Shown here piece by piece: positions 44,234-53,587 of a stretch of DNA of 64,000 bases (positions within the stretch are counted from its first letter, which is position 1; each line of letters begins with the position of its first letter). Below the pieces are notes generated by a model, which did not search any database, had not been told where the DNA came from, and saw nothing but the letters and a program-made list of their open reading frames with translations. The translations under genes and the position numbers were made by a program. This stretch comes from Paucidesulfovibrio sp050251775 (GTDB taxonomy: Bacteria; Desulfobacterota; Desulfovibrionia; Desulfovibrionales; Desulfovibrionaceae). Location of the stretch: NCBI GenBank assembly GCA_050251775.1, contig JBFWMD010000010.1, positions 1 through 64,000 on the forward strand, written 5' to 3'.

Positions 44234-45546
44234 GCCAGCGCCTCCGCGATGCGCTTGAAGTGGTCGCCGCGTTCGCCGTAGCTCTTGTAGGCGTCGAAGC
44301 TGGATGTGGCCGGGGAAAGCAGAATCACGTCGCCGGGCCGGGCCGAGGCAAAGAGCCGCTGCACGGCCTTTTCCAGGTCCGGTTCCCAGAAGGTTTCGAA
44401 TTCGTCCCGGAGCGCGGGTTCGAAGATTTCGCGCGATGCGCCGAACAGGCCCACCTGGACCACCCGGCCGCGCATGGCCGGGGCCAGCTCTCCGGCCACG
44501 TCCCCGCCCTTGAACACGCCGCCGAGCAAGAGCCGCACGGGCTGGTCAAAGCTGCGCAGGGCCGCGCAGACCGCGTCCAGGGTGGTGGCCTTGGAGTCGT
44601 CCACAAAGCGGACGCCGTGCTTTTCGGCCACGGGCTGCTGCCGGTGGGCCAGGGGATGGAATTCGCGCAGGGCTGCGGCGGCCTGTTCCAGCGTCACGCC
44701 CAGTTCCTTCACGGCCAGCCAGGCCGCCGTGATATTGGCCCGGTTGTGTACGCCCGGCAGATGCGGGGCCTCCAGGGTCGCGGCCTCGGCATGGTCCGGG
44801 GAGAACCAGATCCTGCGCGCCCGGGTGAAGTCGCGGCCCGCCAGTCCGGAGCGCATCTCCTCGGGCAGGATGGCGGCTCCGCTCTTGTCCATGCGGGCAA
44901 AAAGATTCAGCTTGGCCGAGAGGTATTCCTCCAGGTTCTCGTGGTAGTCCAGATGGTTCGGCGCGAAATTGAGCAGCACAGCCACCTGCGGCTGGAAGAG
45001 CCGGACGTTCTGGAGCTGGAAGCTGGAAACTTCGAGCACGACCACGTCGGTGCGCTCCCCGGAGAGCGGCAGCTCGCAGAGCGGCGTGCCGATGTTGCCG
45101 CCCACGAACACGGAGCGTCCCGCCTTGCGCAGAATTTCGCCCACCAGCGTGGTGGTGGTCGTTTTGCCGTTGGTCCCGGTGATGGCCAGGATGGGGCACT
45201 GCGTGAACCAGGAGCCCAGTTCCAGTTCGCTGACAACCCGCTGTGCGGGCACGTCCGCCAGCACCTCGGCCATGCGTTTCACGGGCACGCCGGGGCTGAG
45301 AACCACGAGTTCCGCACCCGCGAACTGCTCGCGCGTATGCGGCCCCAGTTCCAGGCGCACGTTGCTTCCCAGGTCGGGAAGCGTGGTGGGATCCAGGCTC
45401 TCGTTGGTATCCGCGAGCAGCACCCGCGCGCCCATGCCCGCGAGCAGCGCGGCCGCGGCACGGCCCGAGCGGCCCGCGCCCACGACCACGGTTTTGCGGT
45501 CCCGGTACTGTTCGCGATTGCGGATGTCTTCCGGAAGAAGGTCCAT
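44230..45546 (-). CDS. murD: UDP-N-acetylmuramoylalanine-D-glutamate ligase
   Basis: Adds D-Glu. VVVGAGRSGRAAAALLAGMG, ATP motif ITGTNGKTTTTTLV, GGNIGTPL, LEVSSFQLQ, NFAPNHLDYH, VDDSKATTLDAV and SPATSSFDAYKSYGERGDHF. 438 aa. Confidence 0.96.
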   Translation of the reverse strand: MDLLPEDIRNREQYRDRKTVVVGAGRSGRAAAALLAGMGARVLLADTNESLDPTTLPDLGSNVRLELGPHTREQFAGAELVVLSPGVPVKRMAEVLADVPAQRVVSELELGSWFTQCPILAITGTNGKTTTTTLVGEILRKAGRSVFVGGNIGTPLCELPLSGERTDVVVLEVSSFQLQNVRLFQPQVAVLLNFAPNHLDYHENLEEYLSAKLNLFARMDKSGAAILPEEMRSGLAGRDFTRARRIWFSPDHAEAATLEAPHLPGVHNRANITAAWLAVKELGVTLEQAAAALREFHPLAHRQQPVAEKHGVRFVDDSKATTLDAVCAALRSFDQPVRLLLGGVFKGGDVAGELAPAMRGRVVQVGLFGASREIFEPALRDEFETFWEPDLEKAVQRLFASARPGDVILLSPATSSFDAYKSYGERGDHFKRIAEALA

Positions 45547-45550
45547 TCCT

Positions 45551-46627
45551 CTACCTCAGCTTCAGGGTGGAAAGCGCCACCAGCGCCAGGAGAATCGAAA
45601 GAATCCAGAACCGGATGATGATCTTGGATTCCGGGATGCCCTTGAGTTCGAAATGATGGTGCAGGGGGGCCATGCGGAAGATGCGTTTGCCCCCGGAAAA
45701 CCGGAAATAGCCCACCTGCAGGATCACGGACACGGTCTCGAAGACGAAAACGCCGCCCACGATGACCAGCAGCAGCTCCTGTTTTGCCAGCACGGCCAGG
45801 AAACCCAGGGCTCCTCCCAGGCTCAGCGAGCCCACGTCGCCCATGAAGACCTGGGCCGGGTAGGCGTTGTACCAGAGAAAGCCCAGGCCCGCGCCCACGA
45901 GCGCCCCGCAGAAGACTGTGACCTCGCCCGCGCCCGGCACGGGCAGCACGTTCAGGTAGCCGGCCATGCTAGCGTGGCCCGCCACGTAGATGAACAGGGC
46001 GAAGCAGGCCGCGTTGACGATGAACGGGCCGATGGCCAGTCCGTCCAGTCCGTCCGTAAGATTCACGGCATTGGACGTGCCCACGAGCACGAACACGGCC
46101 ATGGGCAGGTAGAACCAGCCCAGGTCCGGGTGGAGATTCTTGAAGAACGGCACGGCCAGCACCGTGTTGAAGTCCGGCATGGAGAGCAGCCCTGCCACGG
46201 CGAGCATGGCCACGAGCATCTGGCCGCTGAACTTGGCCCGGGCCGAAAGGCCCAGATTCCGGCGTTTGACCACCTTGATGTAGTCGTCGGCAAAGCCCAC
46301 CGCGCCAAAACCCACGTAGACGAAGATGGTCAGCCAGAGTTGCACGTTGGTCAGGTCGCCCCAGAGCAGGGTGCTGACCAGCACGGCCAGGGCGATGATC
46401 AGCCCGCCCATGGTGGGCGTGCCTTCCTTGCACTGGTGCGCCGGGCCGTCCTCGCGGATGTACTGGCCGCACTTGAGCCGCTTGAGCCAGCGGATCATGC
46501 GCGGGCCAAAGAGCACGGAAATGACCAGGGCCGTGAGCAGCGCGTAGATGGACCGGAACGTGATGTACCGGAAGACGTTGAAGACGCTGATGGTGTCCGA
46601 GAGCGGGTAGAGCAGATGATAAATCAT
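45551..46627 (-). CDS. mraY: Phospho-N-acetylmuramoyl-pentapeptide transferase
   Basis: Makes lipid I; ten membrane helices in 358 aa. Seen: EGTPTMGGLII, GFADDYIKVVKRRNLGLSA, NLTDGLDGLAIGP, MGDVGSLSLGGALG and the histidine motif PLHHHFELKG. Confidence 0.96.
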   Translation of the reverse strand: MIYHLLYPLSDTISVFNVFRYITFRSIYALLTALVISVLFGPRMIRWLKRLKCGQYIREDGPAHQCKEGTPTMGGLIIALAVLVSTLLWGDLTNVQLWLTIFVYVGFGAVGFADDYIKVVKRRNLGLSARAKFSGQMLVAMLAVAGLLSMPDFNTVLAVPFFKNLHPDLGWFYLPMAVFVLVGTSNAVNLTDGLDGLAIGPFIVNAACFALFIYVAGHASMAGYLNVLPVPGAGEVTVFCGALVGAGLGFLWYNAYPAQVFMGDVGSLSLGGALGFLAVLAKQELLLVIVGGVFVFETVSVILQVGYFRFSGGKRIFRMAPLHHHFELKGIPESKIIIRFWILSILLALVALSTLKLR

Positions 46628-48030
46628 TGCCCGTCCTCCCCGTGGGTGTCGAGTTCGCGGCAGAGCGCTCCGGCATAGTCTTCCATGCGGCAGGAGCGGG
46701 AGCCCTTGAAGAGCACCACGGCGTTCTTCAGCCCAAGCTGACGCCAGCGGCGCAGCAGGGTTTCGGGCGAGGAGAGCGGTTCCACGCGGGCGTTCTCACC
46801 GTAGCCGAGGGCCACGTCCCGGGCGTACTCACCGTGGAAGAAAATCGCGGCCGGAGCCACGTCACGCAGGTGCTGGCCGAGACGCACATGTTCTTCCACG
46901 GCCCCGGAACCAAGTTCCTTCATGTCGCCGAGCACCAGTACCAGCGGACGCTCGCTGCCGGAGCGGGCCATTTCCCAGGCCGTGGTCACGGCTCCGCGCA
47001 TGGAGAGCGGATTGGCGTTGTAGGTGTCGTCGATGACGGTCACGCCTCCCCGGCAGGAACAGGCAAAGCGCTGTGCCGGCGTGCGGGTTTCGTTCAGGCC
47101 CGCGAGCAGGGACTGGCCGGACTGGCCGAGCAGGCCGAGCAGGTGGGCAGCGGTGGCGGCCGCGCCGATGTTCTCGGCGAAATGAGCGCCGCAGAAGGGC
47201 AGTTCCGCTTCCAGCTCGAAATCCGGCGTGCGAACGAGATAGCGCCCCCGGCCATCGGGCAGCGCGCCGAGGAAGGAGCAGAAATAGGGGTGGCCCGAAT
47301 CCACGGTGGAATACAGGGTCGCCTCGGGCCGGAGTCGGAGCGCTTCCTCGCGCAGCAGTTCGTGGTCCGCGTTGACCACGGCCAGGCCGCCGGGGCGCAA
47401 ATGCCGGAGCAGCGAGGCCTTGGCCCGGGCCACGCCGCGCAGGTCGCCCAGCCCCTCCAGATGCGCGGGACCGATGTTATGGATCACGGCCATGTCCGGG
47501 GAGGCCACAGGCCCGAGTTCGTCCATGTCGTGGGGTTTGCTGATGCCCAGTTCCAGGACCCAGAGGTCCGCGTCCGGATCGGCGCGGAAAATGGACAGGG
47601 GCAGGCCGATCTGGTTGTTCAGATTGCCGGCGTTGCGGCTGACGCGCCCGTTCTGCGCGGCCACGGACGCGAGCATTTCCTTGACCGTGGTCTTGCCCGC
47701 CGAGCCGGTCACGGCCACGACCCTTGCCTGGGCCGCGTCGCGGCAGGCGCGGGCCAGAAGGCCCATGCCCCGCACCGTGTCGCGGACCATGAGCACGGGC
47801 ACGGGCAGGTCGAGCATGCGTGACGCCAGCACGGCGGCGGCTCCGGAACGCGCCGCGGTTTCGGCGAATTCATGGCCGTCAAAGCGTTCGCCTTCGATGC
47901 AGACAAAGAGGTCGCCCGGCTCCACTGCGCGGCTGTCCGTGCAGACGTTCCCGAAGGCCACGTCGTTTTCAGGGGCGGTGTTGGTCCCGCCGAGGAGAAT
48001 GCGCTCCGCGGCGCTAAGGGTCAGATTCAA
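46624..48030 (-). CDS. murF: UDP-MurNAc-tripeptide-D-Ala-D-Ala ligase
   Basis: Adds D-Ala-D-Ala. TDSRAVEPGDLFVCIEGERFDGHEF, ATP motif VTGSAGKTTVKEMLA, NLNNQIGLPL, LGISKPHDMDEL, VIDDTYNANPLSMRGA and LVLGDMKELG. 468 aa; overlaps mraY and murE by 4 bp. Confidence 0.96.
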   Translation of the reverse strand: MNLTLSAAERILLGGTNTAPENDVAFGNVCTDSRAVEPGDLFVCIEGERFDGHEFAETAARSGAAAVLASRMLDLPVPVLMVRDTVRGMGLLARACRDAAQARVVAVTGSAGKTTVKEMLASVAAQNGRVSRNAGNLNNQIGLPLSIFRADPDADLWVLELGISKPHDMDELGPVASPDMAVIHNIGPAHLEGLGDLRGVARAKASLLRHLRPGGLAVVNADHELLREEALRLRPEATLYSTVDSGHPYFCSFLGALPDGRGRYLVRTPDFELEAELPFCGAHFAENIGAAATAAHLLGLLGQSGQSLLAGLNETRTPAQRFACSCRGGVTVIDDTYNANPLSMRGAVTTAWEMARSGSERPLVLVLGDMKELGSGAVEEHVRLGQHLRDVAPAAIFFHGEYARDVALGYGENARVEPLSSPETLLRRWRQLGLKNAVVLFKGSRSCRMEDYAGALCRELDTHGEDGQ

Positions 48031-49532
48031 CCGAGAACCTCCTGGATGGCGCGGCCCACGGCCTCCACGTCGGAGAACGGAAACTTTTCGTCTCCGATCT
48101 GCTGGTAGTTCTCATGGCCTTTCCCGGCCACCAGAAGCACATCGCCCGGCTCCATGAGACCCACGGCGCGGACAATGGCTGCGTAGCGGTCCGGTTCCTC
48201 GATGGCCTGGGGACACCCTGCCAGGCCGGGCTTGGCGTCGGCCATGATCGCCAGCGGGTCCTCGTGCCTGGGATTGTCCGAGGTCAGGATGCCCACATCG
48301 GCCATGCGGGCCACGGCCTGGGCCATGAGCGGGCGTTTGGTCTTGTCGCGGTTGCCGCCGCAGCCGAAAAGAGTCAGCAGCCGCCCACGGGTCAGGCCGT
48401 GCAGGGCCGTGAGCACGTTGATCAGCGCGTCCGGGGTGTGGGCGTAGTCCACGAAGACATCCAGGCCGTGCTCGTTGGGCACGCGCTCCAGACGTCCGGG
48501 CACTCCGGCAAAGCTCTCCAGCCGGCGCAGGTCGCGCTGGCCCAGGCCCAGACAGAGGCCCACGGCCTGGGCCGCGAGCAGGTTCTGGGCGTTGTGGCGT
48601 CCGATGAGCGGGGAGTCCAGCTCCCAGGTCGCGCCCTGGCGGTGCATGCGCAGGGAAAGCCCGGCGGACGAGGAGGAGAGGATCTCGCCGCGCAGAACGT
48701 CGCGGTCCGGGGGGGCTTCGCCCAGTCCGTAGGCCAGGGCCAGGGGAGCCTCGGCCAGCAGACGGCGACCATAGGGATCGTCGTAGTTGAGCACCCAGGT
48801 TTTGTCCTGGTTGGGCCGCGTGCGGAAGAGCTCGGCCTTGGCGTTGAAATAGTTCTCCATGTCGCCATGGTAGTCGAGGTGATCCTGGGTCACGTTGGTC
48901 AGCACGGCCACGTCGAAACGCAGCCCGGCGATGCGCTTTTGCTCAATGGAGTGGGAGGAGGCCTCCATGACCACGGCGTCCACGTCGCTGTCCGCCATGT
49001 TGTGGATCAACTCGTGCAGGGTCCAGCAGTCCGGGGTTGTCAGCGTGGCGTCCAGGGAGAACCCGGGCCAGCGGTAAGCCACGGTTCCCATGAGTCCTGC
49101 TTTGAGTCCGGCCGAGGCGAGCAAATGTTCGATGATGAAGGCCGTGGTGGTCTTGCCGTTGGTCCCGGTGATGCCCACAAGCTTGAGGTGCTGGTCGTCC
49201 GCGTGGAAATGCGCGCGGGCCAGTTCGCCCAGTGCTTCGGCCGCGTCGGGCCGGACCAGCAGCGTGGCGTCGCTGTCGCGGGTCCAGCCACCGTCGCGTT
49301 CGGCCACGATGTATTTCGCGCCGCGCTGAAGCGCGGCGGGGATGAAGTCCATGCCAGCGACTTTGCTGCCGGGCAGGGCCACAAAAACTTCGCCGTCCAG
49401 GACCTTGCGCGAGTCCGTCCGGACCCGCAGGCCTCCGGTCACGGCCGCGAGGAGTTCGGCCCAGGCTGTTTCTTCGGGAGTGGACATCTTCTTCTTGCGC
49501 CTTTCGTTATGAGAGCCAGAGAATAAAAACAT
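48027..49532 (-). CDS. murE: UDP-MurNAc-tripeptide synthetase (MurE)
   Basis: Adds the third residue, presumably meso-diaminopimelate: the motif SDNPRHEDP (DNPR) that marks DAP-adding enzymes is present. Also LRVRTDSRKVLDGEVFVALPG, GITGTNGKTTTAFI, TNVTQDHLDYHG, and VFVDYAHTPDAL. Up to 501 aa. ATG 49532 has GGAG 4 bases upstream and overlaps ftsI by 26 bp; ATG 49487 would give the more usual N-terminus but lacks a good ribosome site. Confidence 0.94.
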   Translation of the reverse strand: MFLFSGSHNERRKKKMSTPEETAWAELLAAVTGGLRVRTDSRKVLDGEVFVALPGSKVAGMDFIPAALQRGAKYIVAERDGGWTRDSDATLLVRPDAAEALGELARAHFHADDQHLKLVGITGTNGKTTTAFIIEHLLASAGLKAGLMGTVAYRWPGFSLDATLTTPDCWTLHELIHNMADSDVDAVVMEASSHSIEQKRIAGLRFDVAVLTNVTQDHLDYHGDMENYFNAKAELFRTRPNQDKTWVLNYDDPYGRRLLAEAPLALAYGLGEAPPDRDVLRGEILSSSSAGLSLRMHRQGATWELDSPLIGRHNAQNLLAAQAVGLCLGLGQRDLRRLESFAGVPGRLERVPNEHGLDVFVDYAHTPDALINVLTALHGLTRGRLLTLFGCGGNRDKTKRPLMAQAVARMADVGILTSDNPRHEDPLAIMADAKPGLAGCPQAIEEPDRYAAIVRAVGLMEPGDVLLVAGKGHENYQQIGDEKFPFSDVEAVGRAIQEVLG

Positions 49533-51492
49533 TCTGCTCCCCTTCCTTTTCTGGTTTGGGCCAGTTTTGGCCCGCGCGGGGCTCCTGTCCGGTCACGGTC
49601 ACGCCGTTGCCCTTGATCACGGGCACGATGCCGCCGCGCGCCAGGACCTCCATGGCCCGCCGCAGCGGAAGTCCGGTCACGTCCGGAGTTGTGCCTCCGC
49701 TGAAGGAAGCGGGCTCCGGTCCCGGTTCCACGTGTCCTTCCCCGGCGTTCTGCTGGGCCAGGGCCGCCTCGGCCACGGCGCCACCTTCCGATTCCGGTTC
49801 GAACTCGACCGCGTTCGGGTCGGGCAGTTTGCCGTAGTAGGCCAGGGTGCGCAGGGCCACCTCGCGGACCACGGGCGCGGCGACCTTGCCGCCCGCATTG
49901 ATGGGGCCGGGTTCGTCCACCATGACCACGATGAGCAGTTCCGGATTATCGCCCGGAAGCATGCCCACAAAGGAGGAAAGATACTTGTCGCCGTAGCCGC
50001 CCTCGGACTCGGCCTGCTGCGCGGTTCCGGTCTTGCCCGCCATGGTGATGCCGGGAATTCGTGCGAAGCGGCCCGTGCCGTCTTCCTGGACCACCTCGCG
50101 CATCATGGCCAGGACCTGGTCGGCGGTGGATTCGCTGAAGATGCGGCGGGGCGGGGCGTAGTCCGGGTTCTGCGGGTCGAGTACGAGGCGCAGCGGCTGA
50201 AGCACGCCCTTGTTGCCGATGGCCAGGAATCCCTGGGCCAGTTGCAGCACGGTCACGCCCAGCCCCTGGCCAAAGGAGGCCGCGGCCAGGTCGAATTCGT
50301 TCCATTCCTGCACGGGCCGCATGATGCCCGGCGACTCGGCGGGCAGTCCGATGGGGGTCTGCTGTCCGAAGCCCAGACGCCGGAGATAGTCGAAATAGTT
50401 CTGCGCGCCCAGGGCCTCGCCGATCTTGGCCGCGCCGATGTTCGAGGAGTAGCGCAGGACCTTGTTCACGGGCAGCCACTTGTAGCTGTGGTGGTCGCGG
50501 ATCACGTGGGGACCGACCTTGTAGCGGCCGTTTTCGCAGTCAATGAGCTTGTCCGGCGTGATCACGCCCTCTTCCAGCGCTGCGGCGAAGAGGAACGGCT
50601 TCATGGTCGAGCCGGGTTCGGGCGCGTCCATGGCCGCCCGGTTGCGCCGGTCGCGGGCCGAGGAATTCCGGTAGGCATTGGGATTGAAGAACGGATAGTT
50701 GGCGATGGCCAGGATTTCGCCCGTGGGGATATCGACCACCAGGGCCACGCCGCCCTTGGCCTCGTACTTGTCCACCACGTCGGCCAGGGCCTGCTCTGTC
50801 ACGTCCTGGACGTGGGTGTCAATGGTCAGCCGGACATCCTGTCCGTCGATGTCCACTTCCTGTCCGTGGGCATCGAGGAACAGACGACGGCCCGAGGCGT
50901 CGCGCAATTTGACCTGCTCGGCCCTGCCCCCGGCCAGCCGGGTCTCGAAGGAGCGTTCCAGCCCTTCCAGCCCCTTGCCGTCGATGTTCACGAAGCCGAG
51001 CAGTTGTCCGCCGAGACGCCCCTGGGGATAGAGCCGGACATGCTCGCTGGTCAGGTAGACGCCCGGCAGTTCCACGCGGTCCAGGGCGGCGGCCTCGCGG
51101 TCCATGACCTGCCGCTTGACCCAGACGAAATTTTTGCGGGAGGCGAGATCGTGTTCGACCTCGGAGCGCGGCATGTTCAGCAGGGAGGAGAGGGTCTTGG
51201 CCGTGGCCTGGCGGTCCTGGATCTCCAGGGGGCGGAGGTACACGGATTTGGCCTCCACGCTGGTGGCCAGAAGTTCGCCGTCACGGGCCAGAATGCGTCC
51301 CCGGCGTCCGCGTTCGAACTCGGTGGAGAGGGTCTGCTTGGCCGCGAGACGTTCGAGCTGGGGACCCTGGTAGAGCTGAATCCAGCCCGTTCGCACCCAG
51401 AGCGCCGCCCAGACGAGAGCGAACAGCACACCCGCCAGAACCAGCTTGGTGCTGCTGGGGCCGGGGCGCTTGTGCGTCTTCTTCGCTCTCAT
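49507..51492 (-). CDS. ftsI: Division-specific transpeptidase FtsI (PBP3) with PASTA domain
   Basis: 661 aa. Short cytoplasmic N-terminus, one membrane helix (~17-36), dimerisation domain, then transpeptidase with S295-T-M-K298 (PEPGSTMKPF), S349-S-N351 and K487-T-G489. A C-terminal PASTA-like domain (~600-661, DVTGLPLRRAMEVLARGG) is present, absent in E. coli FtsI. ATG 51492 has AAGGA upstream; the longer frame to 51786 is unused. Confidence 0.95.
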   Translation of the reverse strand: MRAKKTHKRPGPSSTKLVLAGVLFALVWAALWVRTGWIQLYQGPQLERLAAKQTLSTEFERGRRGRILARDGELLATSVEAKSVYLRPLEIQDRQATAKTLSSLLNMPRSEVEHDLASRKNFVWVKRQVMDREAAALDRVELPGVYLTSEHVRLYPQGRLGGQLLGFVNIDGKGLEGLERSFETRLAGGRAEQVKLRDASGRRLFLDAHGQEVDIDGQDVRLTIDTHVQDVTEQALADVVDKYEAKGGVALVVDIPTGEILAIANYPFFNPNAYRNSSARDRRNRAAMDAPEPGSTMKPFLFAAALEEGVITPDKLIDCENGRYKVGPHVIRDHHSYKWLPVNKVLRYSSNIGAAKIGEALGAQNYFDYLRRLGFGQQTPIGLPAESPGIMRPVQEWNEFDLAAASFGQGLGVTVLQLAQGFLAIGNKGVLQPLRLVLDPQNPDYAPPRRIFSESTADQVLAMMREVVQEDGTGRFARIPGITMAGKTGTAQQAESEGGYGDKYLSSFVGMLPGDNPELLIVVMVDEPGPINAGGKVAAPVVREVALRTLAYYGKLPDPNAVEFEPESEGGAVAEAALAQQNAGEGHVEPGPEPASFSGGTTPDVTGLPLRRAMEVLARGGIVPVIKGNGVTVTGQEPRAGQNWPKPEKEGEQNVFILWLS

Positions 51493-51524
51493 GCCATGTT
51501 CCTTTTTGCCGCTGCCTCCCCGAA

Positions 51525-51848
51525 TCATTCCGCCGGGAGGGGCAGCCTGCGGATCTGTCCGGGTTCGGCCGGGCCGAGCCCATGTTTTATCGCCAGTTCC
51601 TTGAGCTGAAAGGGGGAGAGCAGGTTGTCCCGTTCCACCTCCAGCTTGGCCACGTGCTTTGAAATCCGTTCGATGTCGTTCTCCGACTGCTCGATGCCGT
51701 AGGCCAGATCGGTGCGCTCGATGTTCAGCCAGACCGATGCCAACCGGAACCCCAGGGCCACGAGCACCAGCGCCACAAGCAGCCACGTACCCACGGTTTT
51801 CCCGGCATCTCCCGCAGCGGCCACGGGCGCTGTCCGCCCCATGCTCAT
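51525..51848 (-). CDS. ftsL: FtsL-like division protein
   Basis: 107 aa: short N-terminus, one membrane helix (~20-40, TWLLVALVLVALGFRLASVWL), then a coiled-coil segment (IEQSENDIERISKHVAKLEVERDNL). This plan and the place between rsmH and ftsI identify it; sequence conservation of FtsL is always low. ATG 51848 overlaps the rsmH stop (ATGA). Confidence 0.85.
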   Translation of the reverse strand: MSMGRTAPVAAAGDAGKTVGTWLLVALVLVALGFRLASVWLNIERTDLAYGIEQSENDIERISKHVAKLEVERDNLLSPFQLKELAIKHGLGPAEPGQIRRLPLPAE

Positions 51849-52840
51849 GCCGACCCTCCGGGAGCGAGGCGTTCGGCCACGCGCAGCTTGGCGCTGCGGC
51901 TGCGCGGGTTGGTTTCGGCCTCCTCCTCGGTGGGACCGAGGGGCTTCTTGGTCAAGACCTTCAGGGTCGGCACACGCTCGCAGGTGCAGAGCGGCTGTCT
52001 CGGGGGGCAGACGCACCCTTTGGCGGCTCTGAGAAATGCGTGCTTCACGGCCCTGTCCTCCAACGAGTGAAAGGAAATAACGCAGACCCGACCCCCGGGA
52101 TTGAGGCGTTCGGCAATGCGCTTCAAAAACATTTCCAGCTCCTCCAGCTCCTTGTTCACGGCGATGCGCAAGGCCTGAAAGGTGCGAGTGGCCGGGTGGG
52201 TTCGCGACTTGGCCCGCCATTTGGCCGGGTAGGCGTTCTCCACGATCCGGGCCAGGGTGAGCGTGTCGTCGATCTCGGCTTCCTCCCTGGCCTGGAGGAT
52301 GGCCTTGACGATGCGCCCGGCCTGGGGTTCCTCTCCATACATCAGCAGGATGCGCTTCAGGTCGGAGTAGGAGCCTTTGTTCACCAGGGTCCGGGCCGGG
52401 GGCAGTCCGCTTCCGGGGTCCATGCGCATGTCCAGGGGGCCGGACTCCATGAAGCTGAATCCGCGTTCCGGGTGGTCCAGCTGGAGCGAGGAGACTCCCA
52501 GGTCGAGCACCGCGCCGTCCACTCCTTCCCAGCCCAGGGCGTCGAGGGCGTCCTCGAACCGGCTGAAGGCCAGGTGGTAGAGGTGGGCGCGCTCCCCATG
52601 GACCGCAAGCCGTTGTTCCGCCAGTTCCAGGGCTTGCTCGTCACGATCCAGGCCGAGCAGCTCCGCGCCCTTTTCGCCAGTCCGGGCCGCCGCGTCCAGG
52701 ATGGCTCTGGAGTGGCCGCCCATGCCCAGCGTGCCGTCGAGGTAGCGTCCACCGGACCGGGGACGCAGCCAGTGGATCGTTTCCTGTAAAAGAACAGAGG
52801 TGTGTACCCGTTCGGGGTCGAGGGTCTCGGTGTCGTGCAT
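51845..52840 (-). CDS. rsmH: 16S rRNA (cytosine1402-N4)-methyltransferase
   Basis: SAM-dependent RsmH/MraW. HTSVLLQETIHWL, YLDGTLGMGGHSRAIL, LGLDRDEQAL, VDGAVLDLGVSSLQLD, FSFMESGPLDMRMD, and CVISFHSLEDRAVKHAF. 331 aa, normal. Confidence 0.96.
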   Translation of the reverse strand: MHDTETLDPERVHTSVLLQETIHWLRPRSGGRYLDGTLGMGGHSRAILDAAARTGEKGAELLGLDRDEQALELAEQRLAVHGERAHLYHLAFSRFEDALDALGWEGVDGAVLDLGVSSLQLDHPERGFSFMESGPLDMRMDPGSGLPPARTLVNKGSYSDLKRILLMYGEEPQAGRIVKAILQAREEAEIDDTLTLARIVENAYPAKWRAKSRTHPATRTFQALRIAVNKELEELEMFLKRIAERLNPGGRVCVISFHSLEDRAVKHAFLRAAKGCVCPPRQPLCTCERVPTLKVLTKKPLGPTEEEAETNPRSRSAKLRVAERLAPGGSA

Positions 52841-52849
52841 GGTCGCCGC

Positions 52850-53296
52850 CTAGAACGGGAGGTTGACGCCGTTTTCGGCCATTTCCCCGGACACGTCGAA
52901 ATCCATGGAGAGCAGTTCCTCGTGTTCCGTGGCCGCCCAGATCTCGAAACGCCGCCCCGAACCCATGACCACGACTTCCTTATCCAGCCGCCCGCTCTTG
53001 CGCAGGTGCGTGGGGATGGGCAGGCGGCCCTGGCCGTCGAGCGCGACCTCCACGTAGCCGGAATAGAGAATCCGCTTCATGAGCTGGAATTCCCGGCTTG
53101 GGCTTTTGACTTTTTCCAGTTCGGCCTCGGTGGCGGTCCATTGTTCCGGGGTCATGCCGATGACATGCTTGTCAAAGAGCGTGAGCACGACAGAGCCTTC
53201 CGCCGCGTCCTTCAGGAGCAGGTCCTTGAAGTCCGGCGGAAGAATCAGACGCCCCTTGGCGTCCAGGCTGCGGTGCGCGTGCCCTCGAAATTTCAT
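52850..53296 (-). CDS. mraZ: MraZ transcriptional regulator
   Basis: 148 aa with two SpoVT-AbrB-like halves: FRGHAHRSLDAKGRLILPPDFKD and YVEVALDGQGRLPIPTHLRKSGRL, each with the DxxGR motif. Represses the dcw promoter in E. coli. First gene of the cluster; TGGGA repeats lie just upstream. Confidence 0.95.
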   Translation of the reverse strand: MKFRGHAHRSLDAKGRLILPPDFKDLLLKDAAEGSVVLTLFDKHVIGMTPEQWTATEAELEKVKSPSREFQLMKRILYSGYVEVALDGQGRLPIPTHLRKSGRLDKEVVVMGSGRRFEIWAATEHEELLSMDFDVSGEMAENGVNLPF

Positions 53297-53305
53297 GCCC
53301 TCGTT

Positions 53306-53351
53306 CCCACGTCTCGTTCAGGTGATCCCACTCGAATCCTCATTTTCCCAC
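53306..53351 (-). promoter_or_regulatory. Three TGGGA boxes upstream of mraZ (probable MraZ operator)
   Basis: On the minus strand GTGGGA occurs at 53351, 53331 and 53310 (5' ends), spaced 20 and 21 bp. MraZ of E. coli binds TGGGN direct repeats with a 10-bp period; here the period is about two turns. No convincing -35/-10 pair was found, though TGTATT lies at 53355-53360. Confidence 0.6.
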
Positions 53352-53587
53352 GGAAATACACCCTTTCACCACCCCGTGCCCCTTTTGGGAGACATTGTCA
53401 ACAGGAAAAAGGTTTTCACCTTTGCGGGAAATGAGATTATACCTTGCTTGCGGGGGAAATCGGACGCGGGATGTGCAACGACCGGCGCACCTGCCATAAA
53501 TAATGGTCAGTCATTTCGCCACATCGTAGATTGAAACAAAACGAACGACCAACGCCGCCGCCCCCGGCGGAGGAGGACGAGGGAAAC

